64,000 bases of DNA, taken from the NCBI GenBank assembly GCA_017562135.1, contig QEYB01001642.1:434001-498000 (forward strand), in the 5' to 3' direction. Position numbers and translations under genes: made by a program. Position 1 is the stretch's first letter, and every line of letters starts with the position of its first letter. This document shows positions 34,029 through 43,897 of the stretch, in pieces. A model generated the notes under the pieces. That model did not search any database. It was not told the origin of the DNA and was given only the letters and a program-made list of their open reading frames with translations. The stretch is from Dipylidium caninum. Lineage: Eukaryota > Platyhelminthes > Cestoda > Cyclophyllidea > Dipylidiidae.

Positions 34029-34817
34029 TCATTGCAGTGAGTGATATTCGAGCCGTGATTGAAGTTCGTTTATGCGCATATCCTTCAAATGGATTAAATG
34101 CTGCAGGTGTCGGAGTTTGGCATTTAGAACATCAACTGTTTCCTGCAGTTCAAGACATTTTTGTACCTGTTGCTCATACAATTTGCGAATGTCATAAGTA
34201 GTCACATCAATTGTCCCGTTGTTACGTATAATCTGCCTCTGGGGTGTTAGGTGCGGTGATCTCATTACCAAATTTGCCTTAGTAGGAGCACTTTGTAAAT
34301 TAGAACTCTTTTTCACAATAATGGGAAGAGTTTTTTCATCTATTGGATTTCCACAGTATTCGGAAGGGAAACTTTGAATACGCTGCACATTATTACCTGA
34401 TGGAAACGCGATCGGCAATATTGTTCGGGAAGAGTGACCGACCAAGTATTCAACCCCGTCACCAAGTGTATTTTGACATTCTTGAAATTTTGAACGCAGA
34501 AGTATTAACAGTTTTTCAATTGTTCCTGGTTGAGCCTTGACTAAAGCTTCTATTACATCATCCGTTAGCTTGAAGGAAAACTTGGAGAACACTTTCCAGT
34601 TTAAAAGCCTCCAATTGTTTTTTTTGCCCTCAAATTTGTTACAACTTTGGAAGTTGTGAAGGTCGACATATTTTGGGAAAAAATATTTGATTACCTCCGC
34701 AATTAATACTCCGTCGGAGAAATCGCGGCTGATATTCTTCTTGGAACGGGATAAGGGTATAGAATCCACCCATGCGTATAAATCGCGCAGAACCTTTTGA
34801 TTTAATTCGTTTACCAT
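34029..34817 (-). CDS. SPEF1: Sperm flagellar protein 1 (SPEF1/CLAMP), CH-domain microtubule protein
   Basis: Residues 1-110 form the SPEF1 calponin-homology domain. LRDLYAWVDSIPLSRSKKNI, SRDFSDGVLIAEVIKYFFPKYV and NWRLLNWKVF align block by block with the vertebrate protein. The C-terminal 55 residues (LYEQQVQKCLELQETVDVLN and LKDMRINELQSRLEYH) match its conserved coiled-coil tail. I start at MVNELNQ (34817), which aligns with the vertebrate N-terminus; an in-frame ATG lies eight codons upstream, and the frame stays open without an ATG to about 34868. The 262-residue length is normal. SPEF1 binds and bundles microtubules in cilia, flagella and the central apparatus. The gene has no intron here although vertebrate SPEF1 has several, which suggests a retrogene or intron loss. 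A poly(A) signal follows at 33797. Confidence 0.92.
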   Translation of the reverse strand: MVNELNQKVLRDLYAWVDSIPLSRSKKNISRDFSDGVLIAEVIKYFFPKYVDLHNFQSCNKFEGKKNNWRLLNWKVFSKFSFKLTDDVIEALVKAQPGTIEKLLILLRSKFQECQNTLGDGVEYLVGHSSRTILPIAFPSGNNVQRIQSFPSEYCGNPIDEKTLPIIVKKSSNLQSAPTKANLVMRSPHLTPQRQIIRNNGTIDVTTYDIRKLYEQQVQKCLELQETVDVLNAKLRHLQHLIHLKDMRINELQSRLEYHSLQ

Positions 34818-35138
34818 CGTGCGGGTAAGATCATTATACATTAAGCATGGGAATTTCAATGTTGAGCATTAAACAATTTAATTGAAGCGGTGGCGTCGCT
34901 GATTATAGCAACGTTCAAGGTTAAAATTTTTGCCTTGAGTTTAGTAATAATCTTAACTGAAAACGTATTTTTCGTTTTTCATTCTTAAATATATGTCTGG
35001 AAACTATTAGGGTGCTGTTAATTATTGGCATCTTTAATCACCTAAGAATGACTAGTGAATACACAGGGATCAATGCAACCCGGCTTAAACTTATAAGTAT
35101 CGAACGGTAGTGTAAGGTTACCTTACTTTTTAGCTTAC

Positions 35139-35313
35139 CTGAGCGGTTCTAAGGGCTCTTCCAAAATAGACAATCATGTTCTCAAGTGTAACAAATATTA
35201 ATAGAAACTGTCTACTTTTGCAATTGTGAACGCGTACAGAGGTCAGATCTCGCCTTGATTTACATAAAAAGGGGTCATTGTCCCATATAATTTGAGCTTT
35301 CCAGAGCCACATC
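35139..35313 (-). CDS. Candidate 58-codon exon of an unrecognised gene
   Basis: On the minus strand an acceptor (AAATCTAG) is followed one base later by ATG. A 58-codon frame then ends exactly at a strong donor, CAG|GTAAGC, in phase 0. The peptide begins MWLWKAQIIWDNDPF and includes FLLIFVTLENMIVYFGRALR, which reads like protein but matches no family I know. No downstream exon could be joined; the SPEF1 frame below has a stop upstream and no usable acceptor. It could be a first coding exon, possibly a trans-splice target. Confidence 0.35.
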
Positions 35314-35665
35314 CTAGATTTGGAACTTCTCTACTTATAATACGATCTTTCAAATGGATGTTGACAATAAAACACACGATAGAAAATGAGGTGTCAAAAT
35401 TTTTTGTAGATGCCAAAGCCTGCTTCTCGATTCACAACACTATGGAACAAGTATATTCCAGATGCCGATAAAGTATCCCAACTGAGTAACAACTTGGAAG
35501 ATTAAAAAGAGGCTGTGCATATGTGTAACGAAAGATTTTGGATCCTCTGAACTTTATTTCACGAGCACGATTAGAGGTGTGTGGGCTGAACTACATCCAC
35601 AGGTATAAAGAGCGTTGCACCTTAATCTAAGTTCCTGTTCGTGTGGGTTTTTCCTTCTGCAGTAA

Positions 35666-35884
35666 TCAAACATTTTTCTCTTTTAAGACAGGCATTTTCC
35701 TCACAGCTGCACATATGACAACTTTACGTGCCCGCCTTGAGTTTTCAGCTGTGTAATACATTGATATGTAGGGAGGCAAACAATAATTAAGTAGCAGAGT
35801 AGTGCAAAACGCGCGGAAAGCGACGAAGAGGGCGAACATTACTGATTTGTTCTTTTGGTAGTGAAGTCTATCATAGAATGACAT
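35666..35884 (-). CDS. Candidate small membrane protein, 72 codons
   Basis: The ATG-initiated frame begins MSFYDRLHYQKNKS, then has one hydrophobic span (about residues 15-45, VMFALFVAFRAFCTTLLLN) and a basic tail. The sequence is in the AT-rich gene island between SPEF1 and ZMYND11. A GTAAAG after codon 53 could be a donor, so the tail is uncertain. No homologue is recognised, and a chance frame cannot be excluded. Confidence 0.35.
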   Translation of the reverse strand: MSFYDRLHYQKNKSVMFALFVAFRAFCTTLLLNYCLPPYISMYYTAENSRRARKVVICAAVRKMPVLKEKNV

Positions 35885-36738
35885 GTAGAAGTAACATTTT
35901 ACTTAAGGACAAAATTGCAAAATCTCCTGTCGGTGGACTAAAAGATCCAGTGCTTGTTTTTTCATCATTCTATTAAGATATATGTTTTGTTGTCGATGAT
36001 AAGGTAATCTAGCAATGACATGTTACTTTCAGTGACACTAAGAATCGACTTTGCATTGAGCGGAATCTCTTAGGAGGGCTCACGACTATGAGTGATAAAT
36101 GGCGAAAATATAATAGTCTCTTCACGCAGGTTTTACGTTATTATCGGTGGTCGTTTTGTCGTTATCATATTGTCTCAGCTAAATTAGGCTTGTCGTTTGA
36201 TCTCATGGACTATGGGCCACTTTTGCTGCTCGAAACTGACAAATGTTTAGAAAACGGAACGCAGTCACTTAGATTTTGATCCTATGATTGGCACTTTTGT
36301 TGAGTCATGTTGGAGCACCAACTCTGTTATGCAAAACTGTAGTGCGTTATTGTACATACGTGTCCGAACGCTAAATGTTTTACTTTCGTCTACAGAAGAT
36401 AATGATTTAGAGAAAACCTTCAACTAGCCAAACTTTTATTTTAGCTTCCGCACAAATGCCTATTTGCAGTTCGTAATTTTATTTTTAGTTGCGCTTATGC
36501 CTCTAAATTTAACTTTTACACTCTAGGCAATCCTGTCTTGTTTTCTTGGAAATTCCTTGTATCAACAGTGTTTAGATGAGTACTTTCACCCCACTTGGCA
36601 CAACATTTGAAGGCCTTTCTGGCGTTTTTATGCTGTCCGTTTTTCCGTCCGCGCATAGGGAGTGCTAAAGGCTCATTGACTCTGTATCTAGGTTATCTCT
36701 GTGACGAAAGAACTGATTTATCAGTCTAACGTTGTTTC

Positions 36739-36745
36739 AGAAGAT
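36739..36745 (+). promoter_or_regulatory. Splice acceptor just upstream of the ZMYND11 start
   Basis: GTTGTTTCAG ends at 36740, five bases before the start codon. Such an acceptor so close to an ATG suggests either a 5' UTR intron or a spliced-leader trans-splicing site, which flatworms use. Another acceptor-like TATCTAG ends at 36691. Confidence 0.45.
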
Positions 36746-39700
36746 ATGGTTACGAGGCGTCACACAGATCCCGTATACTTGCAATATATATGGGACGCTG
36801 TCGAAGTCCCGTCAGCTGATCGGACTTGTGATTTTGATTCAATATTGCGATTCATTCGCAATGAGCGCGACCCAAAGTGTGATGCTCCTAAGCTTCGTGA
36901 ACAGTTGGGAAATGCGTTGCGGGACAAATGCGTATCTCTATCGGGATCAAAGTACAAAAAGAACGACTGGACATGCATTCCTCCGCATTCGGCACACGAT
37001 TCGTAAGCGCACTACTTCATTTTTAAATAAATACTTAGATACTGTTTCCACTGTCACCTGCCTGGTCCTGTGGTCGATTGCCCGACGTGCTTTCGAGTTT
37101 ATCATGAAAGCTGTTTTAAGCGTGCTTTTGAAGCCAAATCGGTATTCAATTTTCCTGACGAGCAATGCGAAGACGACAACACCTCTTACAGCATCTCCTC
37201 TCCGTGTCAAACTTGCAGACGTCTTGCGAACACCCGCTTGAATAAGGAAACGACATCATCTGACTTGCGCGCTATTTATTCCGTGGCACTCGAAAGGATG
37301 AGAAGCAAGGTTCCCTGGCGCACTCTTTACACTGTCGGTTATGTTGACGAACTTAATCGTAATCGATATTTCTCTTTCAAACCAATGAATACTCGTGTCA
37401 TTAGTGATAAATTGAAGAATGGACCCACATCGGAAGGCTACCCCAACCGCACACATATTATGGCCGATTTGGACCTTTTAATCCATAATGCGGCGGTTAT
37501 TTACGGGTCTAAAGCAGAAATGACCAACACTGCTCGCCATATACGCTCACTCGTTTACAAAGAGTTGCGAGAGTCTTCGCTTTGTGTGGATTGCTACCAA
37601 CGCTCTAAAGGTGGCAAGCCAGACCAGAGGCAAATCGTGGAAGCATGCAGAAAACCCCACAAGATGATTTGGTTTCAGTTTAGTAGTTGGTCTTTCCGGC
37701 CTTGCAAGGTGCTATACCAAAACGACGATGGCTATGAAGTCATTTGCTTTGGTGGCAGACGCGAACGGCAGTTCGTACCGCTGAACAATGCCGTTGCGAT
37801 GACCTTCTCAGCTACTCATTTGGGCATGCGGATTACCGCTTCTCTTAGACGAGCACTTGTTGAAGCACGAAGATACGTGGAAAACCAGCGGAAAGTCACA
37901 CCTGACTTTAACGCTGGGGAAGGCTTGATGCTTTGTGACATTCCTCCTGAATCCCCAGAGTCTAGTTATTTTGGGGACACCATTCCGTCTAAGAATTCGG
38001 CGTCGTCTCTTAAAACAGGGTTGAAGAGGCTTCGGGGGCATACAAAGCAGAAATCATCGTCGCAAACTAGGTCTTTTCCGATCACAAGTACTGCTGGTAA
38101 GTTTCCATTGGATTGTTAGTATTTTCATGATCTTCTGACATGAATAGCCTGTTTAGATACGAACAAAACCGCAGGCATCGTTGATAAGTCTCGCGTTCCT
38201 ACTCCATCATCCTCGGCATCATGTGACACTCTCCGACCCGCCTCAACCGTTCCGCGGACGCAACGTCTTTCGAACAACGAATATTCCTCTTCTCTCAGTG
38301 ATACTGATGATAATTCGACGTGTAGTTCGAGCACTAATTCGTCTGATGGGTATCCTTTATCGAAGCGCCCAAACTATCGATCAGTCGCCATTTCATCTAC
38401 TACAAAAAAGGCTGTGCCCTCTCCTCGATCATCAGATTCGACAACATCTGCGACCACGATCGGCGCTGCTGCTGTCGCCCCACGTCCCTCTTTACCAGCA
38501 TCCAAAACGGCGAATTCGACTCGACTATTTTTAAGTAGACCGGCTGTTACGGATACCGAGTCGGAGCCCTCTTCATCTCCTTTGGGATCTTGCTCACCTC
38601 AACGTAATGGGAAATCTTCTCCGCTTCGTAGACACAGAAGCGCTAGTAACAGCAGCACTGCAACTAGTGGGACTGTGGTCGAGAGCGATCTATCTATTCC
38701 AGAAAGTAACAGTTCTACGTTGAACAGGCGGAATTTATCGGTTGTTAAAAAGAGTAAAAAGCCGCCAAAAACACTGAAAATTGTGAGTTCCTTATTTTAC
38801 CCCATTTCTACAGTTTGATGTTTAGTATCGATAAGTTACTAATTTTCCAGACCCAAAATGGATTAGTTTCGGAAAGGGAAAAATCTCGACGTCAAAATGA
38901 TGTAATTTCTACCAGCTCTGTGATGGAAAACGCAATAGCAGGTCTCCAAGACAACAGTTCTGGCACGAAAAAAGGTTTGTTGATCCTAGTATTTTTAGCT
39001 TGCCCTGGAGCTCCATGTGAAGGGTTATTTTTCTCCCTTATAATTCTAATGTTTGTTCTTCCTCCGCAGCTTTACGATGTCTACATAGTCATTAAAACTG
39101 TTTGTTTGTTGCAACTATTGTATATAGTACGGTCGGTTTTTTTGCAGGCAAAAAGAGTGGCGGTCTTCCCGGAAACTTTTCAAAACCGCCCTCTGGATCT
39201 CATGGGGTATCGGAGAGCAGCTCTTCAAAGCGCAATCCTCTCCCCCCAGTTCCCACTACTGCGTCGTCTGTCTCCTCTGTATCCCCGGCTGCTCTTTCAT
39301 CGAGTTCTGGCATCGGTTCGAGTCTTAGTGGAGATGCCAAATCTGTTGAAGCATCTCCCGGCGACTTGCAGTGCAATGGAAATTTCGGCGCCGCTCATTC
39401 TGATTCTACCAAAATCAAGCCGGAGGTGCGTTGATTTATGCAATTGATTGTCTAGTGTTTGTTTCGGCTTGTTTGCGATTTCCTATTTTATTCCCAATAA
39501 CTAGTTTGCTTAATGTTGTTTTTTGTGCGGCGTTGCCCATGAAGTTTTGGTTTTTTTGGTGCACTTTGAAACTTATTGTATAATGTCGGTATTGGGATAG
39601 CATTCGTTTGACTTTATTGCTCTAATTTCGAGTTATAAAGCAATGATCTTATTTTTATTCAAGCCACTATTTGGTAGTACTTAGGTTTTTTGTAACAGCC

Positions 39701-40000
39701 CATCTTTTATTACAGGATCGTAGTCGTCAGACAATGAACGAACGCTTGGAAGCTCTAACCCTAGAACGTGATAGAGCCAACGAACGGCTCCGTGAGTTAG
39801 AACAATATATTAGCGAGCTTCAGGAAATGCATCAAAAGGAGATCCTTCAAGCAAAGAGACTTGCATGGTGTGTGCGTTGCCTGAGACGAGCGCGTTATTA
39901 TTGCTGCCCTGGTGTGTCCTACTGTTCAGTCAATTGCCAAGTGAAGGACTGGAACATGGGACACAGGCGGATGTGCACGAATACTAATAGTGGTCCCTAG
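36746..40000 (+). CDS. ZMYND11: ZMYND11 (BS69) chromatin reader, complete six-exon gene
   Basis: Exons are 36746-37002, 37039-38096, 38157-38782, 38851-38974, 39148-39425 and 39716-40000. All junctions are GT-AG with matching phases, giving 875 residues. Domains in order are an N-terminal winged helix (VYLQYIWDAVEVPS..), a PHD finger across the first 36-bp intron (YCFHCHLPG..VDCPTCFRVYHESC), a bromodomain (HIMADLDLLIHNAAVIYGSK), a PWWP domain (HKMIWFQFSSWSFRPCKV), a Ser-rich linker of about 400 residues much longer than in vertebrates, a coiled coil (NERLEALTLERDRANERLRE) and an intact C-terminal MYND zinc finger (CVRCLRRARYYCCPGVSYCS, then GHRRMC). Vertebrate ZMYND11 reads H3.3K36me3 and restrains Pol II elongation, and its MYND recruits co-repressors. 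Here the PWWP cage Trp (FWPAKV) is Arg, so methyl-lysine binding is doubtful. Identity is secure. Confidence 0.93.
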
Positions 40001-40480
40001 CTCTGTAAACGACTGCCAGCGAAAATTCATCTCTTAACTTAGCATTTTCTGAAACTTTTAAGACTAAATTTTCTCTTCTTTTTTATCTTTATTCTTTCTG
40101 TACATATCCTCTTAAGGGCCATAGATGATGGTCTCAGTTGTCTTTGATATCCTTCTTTTCTCATCCTCCCATCATCTGGGATCTCAACCGTTTTCACAAA
40201 CCTACTCTAGCTCTAGTGTAATGATCGCTCTTCGACGTACTGTTCGTGTGTACATATTAATCGTTCAATAGACGCTGCCATCTGCTATGTGATAACAAGG
40301 CTACCCGATACTACCAGGTCGGGTCTCAGGCCATCTATGTACTGACTTTCTCATTGTCAATATTGGGATGTATAACATCATCAAAAAACTTAGTTTACTA
40401 TTTCGGGTGTAGTCAGCTACGCCCCGATGCACATTTATTGGGATGAGCCATTTTTTCAACAAAAATTTTCGGTTTAATTG

Positions 40481-40893
40481 TTACTTGATTTCTATGTCAT
40501 GGTGCTCTGTTGGAACTCGTAGGCTTACCACGGTAAAACTAGTTTTTTCCGCGGTGACCGCCTCTTCAGCCTGCAGTAATTTTCTTTTGCTCGTGTTAGG
40601 GATGGTGACGGCGCATCGGACGGTTAGCCTTTGAACGTGGTACTGTGGAACTGTTGTCGTTATTGTCGCGTCAGACCGCGTATCACAAGCTTCGGGTACT
40701 GGTTCAGTAGGTGTGGGTGTTGACGACATCGGTGTGAGGGAGAAACGTCGTACAGGTTCGGAGTATTCGGCGCTACTGACATGAAGGGAGGCGATTGACT
40801 GGCAATTAGCGCAATACAAGGTAATTTAAGTGAACTAGGAGCAAATTTATCCACTTCCTTAATTTTCCCCTTTTGCTTGTGGTCGTTCGTCAT
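40481..40893 (-). CDS. Coding-like minus-strand segment, unrecognised, frame broken
   Basis: Two overlapping frames look protein-like. One starts at an ATG at 40893 (MTNDHKQKGKIKEVDKF). The other, 40481-40819, has YCANCQSIASLHVSSAEYSE and a Thr/Pro-rich middle. They would need a frame change near 40815 to join, for which I see no intron. It is convergent with ZMYND11, whose stop is 480 bases away. It may be a decayed gene or two chance frames. Confidence 0.25.
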
Positions 40894-43336
40894 TTTGCAA
40901 GCAACCTGCCGGGTCTGATGGGATTATGGGCTGCAAACTGCAACACGAGCACGGCTTTGCTTTACCTTCGTGTCTGCCCTGTCATTCGGGCCGTGAATTT
41001 GTTCCAATGGTAAAATATTTCGGTGCGTGATAGGTGCCCTTCCCCCGCCTAAGGTATTTCGTGCCAGCGGGAACCACTGATGCAGTGACAACCCAGTTAT
41101 TTCCGAGTCGCGAGGGTTGTTTCGGATGGTATGTGCAATACTTTAGAGTGGCTATGGTTAAATACATTCCTTTTGACGCTTGCATTCATTAGTTTACTCC
41201 TAATGATAGCTTATGGATGAAGCGCTATCCCTTCCTTTCGGTGTAGAATTGCTTATCCACACCGGGGTGGTCTGCACCGAAGTCTGCAGTGTTTATGTAT
41301 ACGTTCGAAGGGCACTTTTCATTTGTGCCACGCAATGCTCAGTGGCCAGATGCAGAGTACCAGCGTCAAGTTGGTGTTTCGTTTAAGTTAAGCGTGTCTT
41401 TGCGCGAGGCGCCTTGTCATACAGGCCTTCACTGTGATATCTGGTAGTGTTTTGTAATCCGCTCTGGCAAGGCCATAATGTGCGTGGGTTGACTGGGTGT
41501 CTAAGTATTTCCACATTTACATTGAGTTAATGCATGTCTCACTGTGGCCCGCGAATCGTGCCAAGATAGGAGGTGGTGCTCCTCCAACGCTACCCTGGGG
41601 AAGGCCATCGTGTCAGTTCAACTTTCATTATTTCCACTCTCCACCATGAAACCTTCTCGACAGTTAAAAGATCGTATGAGTTTCTTCACAGACTAATCAG
41701 CACGCGAGTATTGACCGTACACCGCTGAGGAGGCAGGCTGAGGGGCCTCCTGCCACGTCTCATCACGCTTAATTAAACGCCCACGTAAATTGCAAAGATG
41801 ATCGTGCAGGAGCTGCGACTAGGTGGCAGGTTTTATGAAAAAAAAAATGCTCTCATTGCCCTCGTCTTCTCCATGTGTCCTGGTTGTCTTTCGCTTGCGA
41901 ATTCTTATAAGGCAATAAGCAGGCGAAAAAACAGCAATCTTCTTTTCTCCTATCACGACGAGTTGACTTAGGTGGAAAACTTCTGCCGCCGAGGCGGAGC
42001 GCCATGAATGCAAATTTTTTCCTTTCAGTTACATCAAAATATGGAGGGAGGTCACGTGGCCAACTCTGAGGTCATTACTTTTTAGTCTTTGCTGCACACA
42101 GAAAACACTTTTGGCGGGACAAAACTCTAGTGTACGCACACTATTCCTTTCGCCTCCTACCATCTATGCACTCGCCTTGGTGGCCCACTTAAACACTTCC
42201 AAGTACGAGTGTCTCCCTTATGAACAAGCATGAGAAATTTTGTGTGGTTCTGTAAGCGAGACTCGTTCCGAAATCGTCTCGCTCTGCTTCCCTAATGTAA
42301 ACTGCACAGATTGTTTTCGGTCCCACGGTGGCAGTGGTTCCCCTCACAATGTTGATTTAATGGGCAAGTGGTTTCGTGGCACGCCACACAGACTCCACAA
42401 AAACTCTTGTGTGAACGGGAACGACCAGTCAGGGGTAATGCGGCTAGACCGATGGCGGTTTACTCTATGGGCTGTGAACCCAAACGTGCGCGTACTTGAC
42501 ACTCTAAAGTGTAGTGTAGACGCGGAAAATACGCTGGTTAAGGAGCGCTTCTGGCACTTGTAACAATCTCAGTAGCCGGGAGACGTGATGTCATGATATG
42601 AGAAGATTCACACCATACACAAATGCATGTCTTGACACTTGCATCGCTCCGTGTTAACGCCTCTTATTCGTCAAGTGAATTAAGCTACCTCTGTTTGCTC
42701 CAAGCAAGGGGGATTCACAAGCCGAATTGGCACGGAATAGGTGTTGATTTTGGCTTATCCGTTCCAAAATCTCTTTACAAAGTTAAAATGTAAGCGTAGG
42801 GTATGATTCTTCATTAACGCCTCACATCGGCATCCTTAGCTGAATGCCGCTGACTCGCGGTCGGGGGGTTGGCTCGCAGACCCGCTGGCCTTTAATCCGA
42901 CCAGCAGGGCGTGTCGCCTTGACCTACTTCTTCTGGGTAGACTAAATTACGCAGAATATGGCAACCTCGATTTTCGAAAAAGCTATTTATTATTGCATCC
43001 ACACTGAAAAAGTCCGCGACAGGCCTACTTTTGTTAACTTCTTTCCAGGTATTCATGTCTCCGGACACGCTAAGCCTCCGCAGGCTCCATGCCCCCTCGT
43101 CGTCTGGTATTTACTTGCCCAGCAGCCTCAGTCGTGTCAGCTGGTGGATGTTAGGAACAAAGCGCATCAGAAAGCGCATTAATGGCTCTATCGCCCATCT
43201 CTCCCACCTCCGCTTCCCTCGTGCTTGCTGCTTGCCCGGCACGAACCGCATTCTTCAACGTGTGCGTACGTGCGTGCGTGTGGAAGGGCGAGAACTTCCT
43301 CGCGCGCGCGTCACACGACCTTGGCCAGCGCATTAT

Positions 43337-43359
43337 GTGCGTGCGTGCGTGCGTGCGTG
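43337..43359. repeat. (GTGC)n tetranucleotide repeat
   Basis: Tandem GTGC units follow a shorter related run at about 43261-43280. Confidence 0.85.
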
Positions 43360-43495
43360 TTCAATTGACACGCGGAGGCGCGAGGGGCCGTTACCTCAGT
43401 TCAGTTGCGTGAGTTCACGCTTTCCGCGTGGCCACCCGGGGGGAAGAGCCTTGAGCCACGAGGTTAGAAAGCGGCGCCAAGGCAATAGTTGAAGG

Positions 43496-43897
43496 CTAAC
43501 TTATCATAGAGGCACCGGACTGGCATAAATACGCTGGGACTCTTACTACAGCCTGCGCCACGATGCGGCAAATCTGACATTGAGTGGCAAGGTGATGCAT
43601 GCCGCAGTGTACGGAATCCCTTCGACAATAAGTTGCCTCGTGATCATTAACCATGACTTCTAAGCCTTCGAGTTCATAATGTGTGACATCAACAGAACAC
43701 GTATTGTTAACATCTTTCCCGAAGTGATGATAAAGGACGTAAACAAAACTTGTAAGGCGCTTTGTGGCCATCGGAGACGGCAATATTGCGTTGACGGCAT
43801 GCGTAGCATCGCACATGCGGGCCACACACGGTAAACAAACCGCTAAGATGCCATTTTTCATCGTTACTTCTGGCACTACTCCTACTGGAAAATGCAC
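43496..43897 (-). CDS. Candidate Cys-containing protein, 133 codons, unrecognised
   Basis: An ATG-initiated frame with mixed third bases encodes a protein-like sequence. A second Met (MKNGILAVCLPCVARMCDA) begins a weak signal-like stretch. The later half has a potential N-glycosylation site (NNT) and several cysteines (TYCRRDSVHC, TQCQICRIV). I recognise no domain, and there is no clear splice site or poly(A) signal. It could be a small secreted protein or chance. Confidence 0.3.
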   Translation of the reverse strand: MHFPVGVVPEVTMKNGILAVCLPCVARMCDATHAVNAILPSPMATKRLTSFVYVLYHHFGKDVNNTCSVDVTHYELEGLEVMVNDHEATYCRRDSVHCGMHHLATQCQICRIVAQAVVRVPAYLCQSGASMIS

